NCBI GenBank assembly: GCA_038184435.1
Contig: CP116227.1
Location: 2,261,501 to 2,325,500, forward strand
Reading direction: 5' to 3'
Length of the DNA: 64,000 bases
Source: Nocardioides alkalitolerans
Lineage (GTDB): Bacteria > Actinomycetota > Actinomycetes > Propionibacteriales > Nocardioidaceae
How positions within the stretch are numbered: the first letter of the stretch is position 1; each line of letters opens with the position of its first letter. Below the pieces are notes generated by a model. It saw only the letters and a program-made list of their open reading frames with translations, was not told the origin of the DNA and did no database searches. A program made the translations under genes and the position numbers. Below, piece by piece: positions 41,390 to 49,819 of the stretch.

Positions 41390-42400
41390 CTACCCCAACA
41401 ACCGCAGCGTGGCCCGCTCCAGCGCCGCCTGGCGGGCGTCGACGTCGTCGGCGTGCTCACGGTCCGCGCGCTGGAGGGCGGCCTTGATGGTGCGGCCGTT
41501 CTCGTAGGCCGTGACCACGCGCGGGTCCACGTAGGAGCTGCGGGCGAGGGTCGGGGTGTTGCCGAGGAACGCCGCGACCTCCTTCATGGTGCCGCTGACG
41601 GCCCGCTTGCGGGAGGCCGCCGTCTCCCCGGGCTCCTCGGTGCGGGCGAGGGCGACGGCGGCGAGGACGGTGGCGTGCCAGGTGCGGAAGTCCTTGGCCG
41701 TGGCCTCGATGCCGGTCGTGACGCGCACGTAGTCGTTGACCAGCGCGGGCAGCACGGAACGCCACTGCCGCAGCTCCTTGTAGGCGAGCAGGCGGGGGTC
41801 CTCGGCCCGACGGCGCCGCATCATGGCGATGGCGGCCACGACGGCGGTGTCGTCGATGTGGATCTCGTGGTCGACGCCCGACTTGCCCGTGAAGCGGAAG
41901 ACCAGCGCCTCGCCGGACCGGCGGACGTGTCGCCGCTCGAGCGTGGTGAGGCCGAAGCTGCCGTTCTCGTCGGCGTACACGTCGTTGCCGATGCGGAAGT
42001 AGCCGAGGTCGAGGAGGCGCACCGCCGTGGCCGCGGCCCGCGGCTCCGGCATCCCGTCGAGCCCGAGGTGGCCGACGACGACGGACCGGGCGCGGGCCAG
42101 CGAGGCGCCGAACTCCACCATCCGCGCGAACTTCTCCGCGTCGCGCTTCTCGCGCCAGGCGGGGTGGTAGAGGTACTGCCGGCGCCCGGCGTCGTCCGTG
42201 CCGACCGCCTGCAGGTGACCGTTGTCGTGCGGGGTGATCCACACGTCCTTCCACGCCGGCGGGATCACGAGCGCCTCGATCCGCTCCCGGGCCCGGTCGT
42301 CGAGCCGCTCGCCGTGCTCGTCGCGGTAGGTGAACCCCCGGCCGGCGCGCACCCGTGTCCAGCCCGGCTGGTCGGGCGAGGTTCGGCGGAGTCGCGGCAC
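41390..42400 (-). CDS. DNA topoisomerase IB, bacterial type
   Basis: Relaxes supercoils by transient 3'-phosphotyrosyl cleavage of one strand. The 336 aa protein follows the poxvirus/bacterial TopIB layout: N-terminal GFTYRDEHGERLDD and IPPAWKDVWITPHDNGHLQA, RQYLYHPAWREKRDAEKF, then the catalytic domain with RIGNDVYADENGSFGLTTL, FTGKSGVDHE, KDFRTWHATVLAA (Arg/His/Lys pocket) and ARSSYVDPRV with the nucleophile Y290. The GTG at 42400 has TAGGGT 6 bases upstream (leaderless). Bacterial TopIB genes are patchy in distribution. Here it stands alone after a repeat-rich gap. Confidence 0.94.
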   Translation of the reverse strand: MPRLRRTSPDQPGWTRVRAGRGFTYRDEHGERLDDRARERIEALVIPPAWKDVWITPHDNGHLQAVGTDDAGRRQYLYHPAWREKRDAEKFARMVEFGASLARARSVVVGHLGLDGMPEPRAAATAVRLLDLGYFRIGNDVYADENGSFGLTTLERRHVRRSGEALVFRFTGKSGVDHEIHIDDTAVVAAIAMMRRRRAEDPRLLAYKELRQWRSVLPALVNDYVRVTTGIEATAKDFRTWHATVLAAVALARTEEPGETAASRKRAVSGTMKEVAAFLGNTPTLARSSYVDPRVVTAYENGRTIKAALQRADREHADDVDARQAALERATLRLLG

Positions 42401-42406
42401 CTCTCG

Positions 42407-42412
42407 ACCCTA
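42407..42412 (-). promoter_or_regulatory. Predicted -10 box (leaderless) of the topoisomerase IB gene
   Basis: Minus-strand TAGGGT with 6 bases to the GTG at 42400. Confidence 0.5.
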
Positions 42413-42458
42413 GCCAGCCCCCACCAGCACCCCGACCAGCATCCCGGTCGACACGGCC

Positions 42459-43481
42459 TCAGGAACGCCGCGAGCCCCTCACCAGGGCGACCGCCAGGAC
42501 GAGCAGCACCACACCGCCGACGCCACCCACGACCCACGGCAACCACGCCGCACCGTCACCCGACGGGTCGACGGCGGGGTCGGCGTCCGCGCCGGAGGCG
42601 TTCCCCGGGTCGTCCGAGCCCTCCGGCGACGCCGGCGTCATCGCCTGCTGCACCTCCGCGGGCAGCTCGACGCGGAGCACCGGCGTCCGCGGGCCCTCCG
42701 TCGTCAGCAGCACCGCCCCGGGGTCGTCGGGGTCGACGGCGATGCCCTCCCCCTGCGGCTGCTCCGGCAGGTCGAACGAGCCCACCTCGGTGAGGCCCGG
42801 GTAGGTGTAGACGGCCGCCGCCCCGTAGTTGCGCACCACCAGGTGCCGCCCGTCGGGGAAGAACGCCGCGTCGGTCGCAACCCCCAAAGCGGGCGCGAGC
42901 GGCTGGAGCACGTTGACCCGCCCCTCCACGAGCTGCTCGGGCGCCGCGTAGAAGGTGCCGCCCAGCACGCCCTTGCTGACGACGAGCAGCTCGTCGGTGC
43001 CGGGCACGACGAGCAACGACTCCGCGTCGCGCGGACCGTCGGCGTACTGCAGCTCGAAGCGCGCCGGCACCGCCGTCGCGTCCTCCCAGCCGACCGGCAC
43101 CCGGAGCACCTCGACGCTGTCGCGCACTCCTCGGTTGTCGCCGATGTCGCCTACCCACACCTCGGAAGCGGCCTCCCCGCCGACGTACGCCGGGGCGACG
43201 GCCTCGACGTCGACCGGGTCGGGCGTCCACGACGTGACGCCGACGGTGTCGCCCGTCGCGGGGTCGACGGCGAAGACGCGGCCGGTGTCACCCGAGTCGT
43301 TCACGGTCACGAACCGGCCACCGACGACCGCGAGGCCGCTGGACTCCACGATGTCCGGGTCGGTGAAGCTCATGACCTCGGTGCCCTCCTCCGCCGTCGA
43401 GGCGGGCGTCGCCGCGGCACCGGCCGCGAACGGGAGGGCGACCGCGGCGGTCACCAGCGTGCGGAGGAGCACCGGCCTCAC
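42459..43481 (-). CDS. Exported, C-terminally membrane-anchored protein, probable beta-propeller
   Basis: The function is not recognised. The 340 aa product has an N-terminal signal (VTAAVALPFAAGAAATP) and a C-terminal hydrophobic helix (WLPWVVGGVGGVVLLVLAVA) followed by basic residues, so the main domain is held on the outer face of the membrane. The body consists of repeated strand patterns such as SSGLAVVGGRFVTVNDSGD, VWVGDIGDNRGVRDSVEVL, ARFELQYADGPRDAESLLV, LLVVSKGVLGGTFYAAPE and DAAFFPDGRHLVVRNY, which suggests a beta-propeller related to phytase/SMP-30-like proteins. An acidic linker (SPEGSDDPGNASGADAD) precedes the anchor. The GTG start overlaps the methyltransferase stop by 4 bases, so the pair is coupled even though one product is cytoplasmic and the other exported. 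Confidence 0.78.
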   Translation of the reverse strand: MRPVLLRTLVTAAVALPFAAGAAATPASTAEEGTEVMSFTDPDIVESSGLAVVGGRFVTVNDSGDTGRVFAVDPATGDTVGVTSWTPDPVDVEAVAPAYVGGEAASEVWVGDIGDNRGVRDSVEVLRVPVGWEDATAVPARFELQYADGPRDAESLLVVPGTDELLVVSKGVLGGTFYAAPEQLVEGRVNVLQPLAPALGVATDAAFFPDGRHLVVRNYGAAAVYTYPGLTEVGSFDLPEQPQGEGIAVDPDDPGAVLLTTEGPRTPVLRVELPAEVQQAMTPASPEGSDDPGNASGADADPAVDPSGDGAAWLPWVVGGVGGVVLLVLAVALVRGSRRS

Positions 43482-44731
43482 CGGTCCCCGGCGACGTCCG
43501 ACGGGCGCTCGGCCAGCAGCTCGGCCAGGCGCGGCCGGATGCCCCAGGTGGCGACGAGCTCGTCGTACTCCTTCCGCACCGAGCCGCCCGTCACCGGCGA
43601 CCCGGTGCGCACCGCGCGGAGCAGGGTGTTGCGCGGCGTGTGCTGGCTCTCGACGAACTGCACGACCTCCACGCGGTAGCCCGACAGCCGCATCAGCGAC
43701 GCCCGCAGCCCGTCGGTCAGGGTGTCGGCGAACCGCTCGCGGAGGATGCCGTGGCGCGTGAGCACCTGGTACGGCGCCGGGGTCGGCGCCTTGCGCAGCT
43801 GGGCCGCCACGTCGTGGTGGCAGCAGGGCGCGGCGAGCACGAGCGCCGCCTCCCAGTCGACGGCCCGGGCGAGCGCCTCGTCGGTGGCGGTGTCGCAGGC
43901 GTGGAGCGCGAGCACCACCTCGGGCCGCTCGGGCAGCATCGCGCCGAGGTCCGCGTCGGCGATCGACCCGACCACGAACTCCAGCTCGTCGCTCACCCCG
44001 AGCCCGGCCGCGACCGCCGTGCTGTGCTCGCGGGACTGCTCCTTCACGTCGACGCCCACGAGGTGCACGGGCAGGCCGCGCACGTGCGTGAGGAAGCGGT
44101 GCGCGGCGAAGGTCAGGTAGGCGTTGCCGCAGCCCAGATCGACGATCCGCAGCGGCTCCTCGGCCGTCGGACGGCGCAGGTGGCCCTTGGCGATCGCGTC
44201 GACGACCGCCGTGTCGAGGAGCCGGCAGAACTCCTCGACCTGGCGCAGCTTCGCCTGCCGCGTCGGCTTGACCCGGCCCTCGGCGTCGGAGATCCCGAGC
44301 GCCACGAGCACGGGGTCGCCCGGCTCCAGCAGCCGGTCCTTGTCCCGGTCGTGGCCGCGCGCGGCCTCGACCGCCTGGGCGCGCTCGGTCGTGTGGCAGA
44401 CCGCCTCGAGGCGCTTGGTCACGCGCACCTGGTGCTGCTGCGTCGTCGTGTCGACGTGCCAGTTCGCGAAGGGCTCGTCGAGCAGCGCGTCGACGGCCTC
44501 GCGCGCCTCGGCTGACCCGGCGGCGTGGTTGGCCGTGTGGGCCTGGGTCGCGTCGTACCGGGTCACCTGCAGGTGCCGCCCCGCCTTCAGGTCGACGTAG
44601 CGCAGCTCGACCCGCCGCCACTGCGGGGTCGTGCCCTTCTGGCGCCCCGACCCGACCGCGCGCACGAGCGCGTCGGGGTCGAGGAGGTGGGCGCGCATCC
44701 GGGTGAGGACGCGGAGGAGGGGCTCGGTCAC
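43478..44731 (-). CDS. SAM-dependent methyltransferase (Methyltransf_32-like), target unknown
   Basis: A 417 aa protein with a class I methyltransferase domain in its second half. The SAM-binding motif is LRIVDLGCGNAYLTFAAHRF (about residue 194), followed by HLVGVDVKEQSREHS, the acidic motif region LALHACDTATDEAL and the unusual APCCHHDVAAQL. Its C-terminus has VVQFVESQHTPRNTLLRAVR. This combination I associate with the Methyltransf_32 family, probably acting on RNA or protein. The N-terminal 180 residues are a conserved lead domain (ELRYVDLKAGRHLQVTRYD, ERAQAVEAARGHDRDKDRL). It lies 37 bases after a 27-residue membrane microprotein gene and is coupled to the downstream propeller gene. Confidence 0.87.
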   Translation of the reverse strand: MTEPLLRVLTRMRAHLLDPDALVRAVGSGRQKGTTPQWRRVELRYVDLKAGRHLQVTRYDATQAHTANHAAGSAEAREAVDALLDEPFANWHVDTTTQQHQVRVTKRLEAVCHTTERAQAVEAARGHDRDKDRLLEPGDPVLVALGISDAEGRVKPTRQAKLRQVEEFCRLLDTAVVDAIAKGHLRRPTAEEPLRIVDLGCGNAYLTFAAHRFLTHVRGLPVHLVGVDVKEQSREHSTAVAAGLGVSDELEFVVGSIADADLGAMLPERPEVVLALHACDTATDEALARAVDWEAALVLAAPCCHHDVAAQLRKAPTPAPYQVLTRHGILRERFADTLTDGLRASLMRLSGYRVEVVQFVESQHTPRNTLLRAVRTGSPVTGGSVRKEYDELVATWGIRPRLAELLAERPSDVAGDR

Positions 44732-44768
44732 GGCTCGGCTCTCGGGTCTGTGCGGGGGTGCGGCTGGT

Positions 44769-44852
44769 TCAGATGATCGCCGCGACCACGACGACGACGA
44801 TCAGGGCCACCAGGGCGAAGGGGATGATGAGTCGGCGGTGGCGGGGGTTCAC
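44769..44852 (-). CDS. 27-residue single-span membrane microprotein
   Basis: The frame GTG to TGA encodes 27 residues: a basic start (MNPRHRRL) and then one hydrophobic segment (IIPFALVALIVVVVVAAII), ideal for one membrane helix with the N-terminus inside. A TAGACT box 8 bases before the GTG gives the same leaderless layout as ispH. The only function suggested by sequence is membrane insertion. It sits between the old-yellow-enzyme gene (stop 21 bases upstream) and the methyltransferase gene (start 37 bases downstream). Its size falls below most gene-finding limits, so it may be missed in annotations. Coding status rests on the promoter, frame and helix. Confidence 0.6.
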   Translation of the reverse strand: MNPRHRRLIIPFALVALIVVVVVAAII

Positions 44853-44860
44853 AGGGGCCG

Positions 44861-44866
44861 AGTCTA
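44861..44866 (-). promoter_or_regulatory. Predicted -10 box (leaderless) of the microprotein gene
   Basis: Minus-strand TAGACT with 8 bases to the GTG at 44852, just after the stop of the flavin oxidoreductase gene. Confidence 0.5.
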
Positions 44867-44873
44867 GGACCCG

Positions 44874-46004
44874 TCAACCAGCGTCGGGCCAGGCGCCGCG
44901 GGTGTACTGGGGCGGGTACGGCGCGGACCGGCGCGCCACGCCCAGCTCGGCCGCGGCGCGGAGCGGCCAGGCCGGCTCGCGCAGCGCGGCCCGGGCGAGG
45001 AGCACCACGTCGGCCAGCCCGGCGGCGAGGATCTCCTCCGCCTGCGCCGGATCGGTGATCTCGCCGACCGCACCCACGGGCAGCCCGGCCGTGCGCACCT
45101 GGGCCGCGAACGGCACCTGGTAGCCCGGCCCCGCCGTAATGTCCTGGCGTGCGTCGAGCCCGCCGCTGGACACGTCGACGAGGTCGACGCCGTGCCCGGC
45201 CAGCACGGCGACCAGCCGGGTCGTCTCCTCCGGGGTCCAGCCGCCCTCGACCCAGTCGGTCGCCGAGAGCCGCACCAGCACCGGCTTCTCCTCCGGCCAC
45301 GCCGCCCGCACCGCGTCCACGACCTCCACCGTGAGACGGATGCGGTTCTCGAACGAGCCGCCGTAGCCGTCGGTCCGCCGATTCGCGAGCGGCGAGAGGA
45401 ACTGGTGGAGCAGGTAGCCGTGGGCCGCGTGCACCTCGACCACGTCGAACCCGGCCTTGTGCGCCCGACGCGCGCCGTCGCCGAAGGCGGTCACGACCGC
45501 GGCGATGTCGTCGACGGTCATCTCCCGCGGCGCGGCGAACCCCTGGTACGCCGTCGCGCTCGGCCCCAGCGTCGTCCAGCCGCCCTGGTCGAGCGGCACG
45601 GAGCCGCGCCCCCGGCCCGACCCGTCCTGGCCGCCGCGCCACGGGGCCCAGGTCGACGCCTTGCGCCCCGCGTGGGCGAGCTGGATGCCGATGGGCGTCG
45701 AGCCGTGCGGCGACCAGGTGTGGGCGAAGTCGGTGATGCGACGCCAGGCGGCGACCTGCTCGTCGTTCCAGATGCCCGTGTCCTCCGGGCTGATCCGGCC
45801 CTCGGGCACGACCGCCGTGGCCTCCGTGAGCACCAGCCCGAACCCGCCCGTGACGCGCGCCCCGAGGTGGGCCAGGTGCCAGTCGTTGGGCAGTCCGTCG
45901 GTGGCCGAGTACTGGCACATCGGCGCCAGCCACACCCGGTTGGGGGCGGTCACGGAGCGCAGGGTCGTGGGGGTCAGGAGCAGCGGGCTCGTCGGGGAGG
46001 TCAC
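44874..46004 (-). CDS. NADH:flavin oxidoreductase, old yellow enzyme family (YqjM-like)
   Basis: FMN-dependent ene-reductase, 376 aa, TIM barrel. Landmarks are PNRVWLAPMCQYSATDGLPN (N-terminal cysteine type of YqjM), NDWHLAHLGARVTGGFGLVL, GIQLAHAGRKAS, the substrate-binding histidines in GFDVVEVHAAHGYLLHQFLS, NRRTDGYGGSFENRIRL, LVRLSATDWVEGGW and the FMN phosphate site VGAVGEITDPAQAEEILA with VLLARAALREPAWPLRAA. The natural substrate is not known; such enzymes reduce activated alkenes and often respond to electrophile stress. The GTG start at 46004 has no obvious ribosome-binding site. Confidence 0.94.
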   Translation of the reverse strand: MTSPTSPLLLTPTTLRSVTAPNRVWLAPMCQYSATDGLPNDWHLAHLGARVTGGFGLVLTEATAVVPEGRISPEDTGIWNDEQVAAWRRITDFAHTWSPHGSTPIGIQLAHAGRKASTWAPWRGGQDGSGRGRGSVPLDQGGWTTLGPSATAYQGFAAPREMTVDDIAAVVTAFGDGARRAHKAGFDVVEVHAAHGYLLHQFLSPLANRRTDGYGGSFENRIRLTVEVVDAVRAAWPEEKPVLVRLSATDWVEGGWTPEETTRLVAVLAGHGVDLVDVSSGGLDARQDITAGPGYQVPFAAQVRTAGLPVGAVGEITDPAQAEEILAAGLADVVLLARAALREPAWPLRAAAELGVARRSAPYPPQYTRGAWPDAG

Positions 46005-46050
46005 GACGGGGTTGAACAGGGACCCGCGCGCCCTTGTTCCGCTGGCACCC

Positions 46051-48960
46051 TCACACCCGCGACGCCAGCAGCTCCGCGAGGTGCAGCGCGGGCACGTCGG
46101 CGAGGTCGTCGAGCTGGATCTTGCAGCTCATGCCGTCGGCCAGCACGACCGTGTCGGGGTCGACCGCGTAGGCCGCGCGCACCGCGGGGAGCAGTTGCGT
46201 CTCCGCGACCGCCACGGAGACCTCGTAGTGCCCCTGCTCCACGCCGAAGTTGCCGGCGAGGCCGCAGCAGCCGCCGACGCGCGTGACGCTCGCCCCCGCC
46301 GCCTTGAGCAGGCGCTCGTCGGCCTCCCAGCCGAGGATGGAGGCCTGGTGGCAGTGCGGCTGCGCGACCACGTGGGTGCCGGTCAGGTCGGGCAGCGTGA
46401 CGCGACCGTCGGCCACGAGGCCCGCGACGAGCTCGCCGAAGGTGCGCACGCCCGCCGCCACCGCGGCGGCCTCGGGGGCGTCGCTGAGCTCCTCGAGGTC
46501 GGAGCGCAGCGTCGCCGTGCAGGAGGGCTCGATGCCGACGACGGGCACCCCGGACGCGACGTACGGCGCCAGCGTCGCCGCCGTGCGTCCCGCGATCCGG
46601 CGCGCCGTGTCGAGCTGACCGGTCGTCACCCAGGTGAGGCCGCAGCAGGCGCGCTCGTCGATCACCCGCACCGTCAGGCCCTGCGCCTCGAGGAAGCGGA
46701 CGGCCGCCAGACCGCTCGCCGGGAGGAAGTGGTTGGTGAACGAGTCCGCCCAGATCCACACGTCCGGCTGCTCCACCGACCCGAGCCGGCCGGCGGCGCC
46801 GTCGGCGCGCGCCGAGCGACGCAGCGTGCGCCCCGCGAACTGCGGCAGGCTGCGACGCTGGTCGACGCCCGCGACCGCCCGGGCCACCGTGGCGATGGGG
46901 CCGGCCTTCAGCGAGGCGTTGGCCAGGCCGGCGACCGGCGTGGTCAGGCGCGCCCACATCGGCAGCTTGCCGAGCACGTAGTGGCTGCGGGGACGCCGCT
47001 TGCCCGCGTAGGTCTGGTGGAGCACCTCCGACTTGTACGTCGCCATGTCGATGCCCGTCGGGCAGTCGTTGGCGCAGCCCTTGCAGGCCAGGCAGAGGTC
47101 GAGCGCCTCGTGGACCGCGGGGTCGGCGACACCCTGCACGAGGTCGCCGGTCATGGCCTCCTGGAGCACCCGGGCCCGGCCGCGCGTGGAGTCCTTCTCG
47201 TCGCGGGTCGCCGCGTAGGACGGGCACATCACGCCCGTCCCCGTGCCGGCCCCACCGCCGACGACGCACTTGCCGACGCCCGTGCACCGGTGCACGGCGT
47301 CGGCCATCGAGCCGCCGTCGTGGGTGAACCGCAGGAGCGGGAGCGGCTCGCGAGCGCGGGGCCGCGAGGTGCGGAGGTCGGCGTCGAGCGGCGCCGGGTC
47401 GGCGATGTTGCCCGGGTTGAGCACGCCGAGGGGGTCGCAGATCGCCTTGACCTCGCCGAAGAGCCGGATGGCCTCCGCGTCGTACATCGTGCTCAGCAGC
47501 TCCGAGCGCACCCGCCCGTCGCCGTGCTCGCCCGACAGCGACCCGCCGTACGTCGCGAGCGTCGCCGCCGCGGCCTCCATGAAGCCGCGGAAGACGCCGC
47601 GGCCCTCCTCGATCGAGGCGGCCCCGTGGACGAGCGGGAAGTCGATGCGCACGTGCACGCAGCCGTCGCCGAAGTGGCCGTAGGGCACGCCGTCGAGGCC
47701 GAACTGCTGCAGGAGGCCGTCGAAGTCGCGCAGCCAGGCGCCGAGGTGCTCCGGCGGGACCGCCGAGTCCTCCCAGCCCGAGTACGCCGGCGTGGCGAGC
47801 GACCGGCCGGCGAGGCCCGCACCGTCCTCGCGGATGCGCCACAGGGCCGCCGCCTCGGCGGGGTCGAGCACGACGCGGTGGTCGAGGGCGCCCGCATCGG
47901 CGACGACGTGCGCGAGCAGCGCCTCCGTCTCGGCCAGGGACTCCCCCGTCACCTCGGCGAACAGCCAGCCGGCGCCCTTCGGCAGGTCGGGAACGGACTT
48001 GCCCGCGCCCCGCACGAGGTCGACGATGCGCGCGTCGAGGCCCTCGCAGGCCACGAGCGGGTGGGCCAGCAGGGCCGGCACCGCGTCGGCGGCGTCGATC
48101 ATCGACGGGTAGCCCAGCACCACCATCGTGCGCGCCGGCGCGTCGCGCACCAGCCGCACCGTGGCCTGGGTGATGACACCGAGCGTGCCCTCGGACCCGG
48201 TGAGGAACCGGTCGAGCCGACGGCCGTTCTCGGGCAGGAGGTGCTCCAGCGAGTAGCCCGACACCTGACGACCGAACCGGCCGAACTGGGTGCGGATCGG
48301 GCCGAGGTGATCTCCGACGAGGCGGTCGAGCGCGGCGGGCACGTCGCCGGTGCCGACCGCCCCGGCGAGCCCGCCGGGGCCGAGCGCGAGCGTGTCCCCC
48401 GTGCCCAGCACGACGGACATCGCCTCGACGTTGTCGACCATCCGGCCGTAGCCCAGCGCGCGCGAGCCGCACGCGTTGTTGCCGATCATGCCGCCGATCG
48501 TGCAGCGGGTGTGGGTCGACGGGTCGGGCCCGAAGCGCCAGCCCACCGCCGTCGCCGCCTTCTGCAGGACGGCGTGGATCGTGCCCGGCTGCACCACCGC
48601 GGTGCCCGCCTCCGCGTCGACGTCGAGCACGCGGTTGAGGTGCTTCACCGTGTCGACCACCAGGCCGGGGCCGACCGCGTTGCCGGCGATCGACGTGCCC
48701 GCGCCCCGCATCGTCACCGGCACCCGGAGCTCCCGCGCGACGTCGACGATCGCGGCCAGCTCGTCGGGGTGCTGCGGCCGCACGACGGCCTGCGGCACGA
48801 CGCGGAAGAGGGAGGCGTCCGTCGAGTAGGCGGCCCGCGTCACCGTGGAGTCGTCGACGTCGTCGACGCCCCGGCGGGCCAAGGCCGCCAGCACGTCCTG
48901 CGTCGCCACGCCCGACCCGTCCGTCGTGCTCCCCGTGCTCGCCGAGCTCGCTGCCTCCAC
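46051..48960 (-). CDS. Large FAD-binding and Fe-S oxidoreductase (D-lactate dehydrogenase-like)
   Basis: A 969 aa fusion. Residues about 1-530 form a GlcD-type FAD domain: VTMRGAGTSIAGNAVG, GTAVVQPGTIHAVLQ, CTIGGMIGNNACGSRALGYG, LTGSEGTLGVITQATV, YGHFGDGCVHVRIDFP and LSGEHGDGRVRSELL. A ferredoxin-like part follows, with CTGVGKC and CLACKGCANDCPTG for [4Fe-4S] clusters. The C-terminal third is a cysteine-rich-domain pair (ERACCGLTW, GGCCGLAGNFG) as in GlpC/HdrB. Such proteins oxidise D-2-hydroxyacids, such as D-lactate, and pass electrons to the respiratory chain. The GTG at 48960 is chosen for GGAGG 7 bases upstream; GTG at 48966 is possible. It lies upstream of the flavin oxidoreductase gene, 46 bases away. 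Confidence 0.93.
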   Translation of the reverse strand: MEAASSASTGSTTDGSGVATQDVLAALARRGVDDVDDSTVTRAAYSTDASLFRVVPQAVVRPQHPDELAAIVDVARELRVPVTMRGAGTSIAGNAVGPGLVVDTVKHLNRVLDVDAEAGTAVVQPGTIHAVLQKAATAVGWRFGPDPSTHTRCTIGGMIGNNACGSRALGYGRMVDNVEAMSVVLGTGDTLALGPGGLAGAVGTGDVPAALDRLVGDHLGPIRTQFGRFGRQVSGYSLEHLLPENGRRLDRFLTGSEGTLGVITQATVRLVRDAPARTMVVLGYPSMIDAADAVPALLAHPLVACEGLDARIVDLVRGAGKSVPDLPKGAGWLFAEVTGESLAETEALLAHVVADAGALDHRVVLDPAEAAALWRIREDGAGLAGRSLATPAYSGWEDSAVPPEHLGAWLRDFDGLLQQFGLDGVPYGHFGDGCVHVRIDFPLVHGAASIEEGRGVFRGFMEAAAATLATYGGSLSGEHGDGRVRSELLSTMYDAEAIRLFGEVKAICDPLGVLNPGNIADPAPLDADLRTSRPRAREPLPLLRFTHDGGSMADAVHRCTGVGKCVVGGGAGTGTGVMCPSYAATRDEKDSTRGRARVLQEAMTGDLVQGVADPAVHEALDLCLACKGCANDCPTGIDMATYKSEVLHQTYAGKRRPRSHYVLGKLPMWARLTTPVAGLANASLKAGPIATVARAVAGVDQRRSLPQFAGRTLRRSARADGAAGRLGSVEQPDVWIWADSFTNHFLPASGLAAVRFLEAQGLTVRVIDERACCGLTWVTTGQLDTARRIAGRTAATLAPYVASGVPVVGIEPSCTATLRSDLEELSDAPEAAAVAAGVRTFGELVAGLVADGRVTLPDLTGTHVVAQPHCHQASILGWEADERLLKAAGASVTRVGGCCGLAGNFGVEQGHYEVSVAVAETQLLPAVRAAYAVDPDTVVLADGMSCKIQLDDLADVPALHLAELLASRV

Positions 48961-49114
48961 CGTCACCCCTCCATTGTGGAGCCCCCCACCGACGATCCCG
49001 CCTGCAGGCTCCCCTTCGTCCACAGGGCGGTCGCCCGCGACGTACCGGAGCGCATGCGATCCCTGCCCCGGGCAACCGGGGGCACGCCCTGTCCGCCCCG
49101 TTCCTGGAGGTCCC

Positions 49115-49807
49115 GTGCCGCTCACCGCCCCCGTCCGCCTCGTCACCTCCACCGTCGCGTCCGCCGCCGGCGGCGCCCTCGCCGCCGCCACCGGCGCGAT
49201 CGCGGCCCTGCGCCCGGCCGCCAAGCCGTTGCACCCGGCGGGCACCGTCGTGGAGGGCACCCTCGTGACGACGGCGGCGGAGGACGACGGGCGCCCCACC
49301 ACGGGGGTGGACCTCCTCGACCGCCGCGCCGAGCTGCTCGTGACGGCGCGGCTCTCCCGTGCCGTGGGCCTGCCCGCACCGGTCCCCGACATCTGGGGCC
49401 TCGCCCTGCGCCTGACGGTGGAGGGCGAGACGGGCGACGTCCTCATGGCGACCACGGGCTGGAACGGCCCGCTGCGCTTCCTCCTGGCACCCCGTCGGGA
49501 GGGCGCCGCCCGCCCGCTCACGACGCTGCTGCCCTACCGCACGCCCGCCGGCCCCGTCGTGCTCGGGGCCCGGCCGACCGAGGGCGAGCAGGGGTCCGCG
49601 TGGACGCTGTCGTGGGCACGCGGCACGGGCGCCTGGCACGCCTTCGGGCGTCTCGAGCTCGAGCGGCACGTCGGCGACGACCTCGACGGACCCGACGGCG
49701 ACCTCGAGCTCGACCCGGTGCTCCACCAGGTTCCGGGCCTGGAGCAGTACCCGGCGCTCGCGCGCCTGCGGCTCCCGTCGTACCGGACCGCGCGCGCCAC
49801 CCGCTAG
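49115..49807 (+). CDS. Unknown protein, possibly a minimal catalase-like fold
   Basis: A 230 aa protein I cannot name with certainty. Its order of motifs recalls haem catalases in reduced form: KPLHPAGTVVEGTL early, then VTARLSRAVGLPAPVPDIWG followed by LALRL (compare catalase RFS..G and PDVRGMA), MATTGWNGPLRFLL, TLLPYRTPAGPVVL and a C-terminal LHQVPGLEQYPALARLRLPS with YRTAR (compare the proximal-side R..Y motif). Many actinobacteria carry similar proteins, often labelled vaguely. The N-terminal 35 residues are hydrophobic and Ala-rich (VASAAGGALAAATGAIAAL) and may insert in or associate with the membrane. The GTG is set by GGAGG 5 bases upstream. It diverges from the FAD/Fe-S gene and converges with the alcohol dehydrogenase gene. 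Confidence 0.6.
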   Translation: MPLTAPVRLVTSTVASAAGGALAAATGAIAALRPAAKPLHPAGTVVEGTLVTTAAEDDGRPTTGVDLLDRRAELLVTARLSRAVGLPAPVPDIWGLALRLTVEGETGDVLMATTGWNGPLRFLLAPRREGAARPLTTLLPYRTPAGPVVLGARPTEGEQGSAWTLSWARGTGAWHAFGRLELERHVGDDLDGPDGDLELDPVLHQVPGLEQYPALARLRLPSYRTARATR

Positions 49808-49819
49808 GGGGCCGTCACC

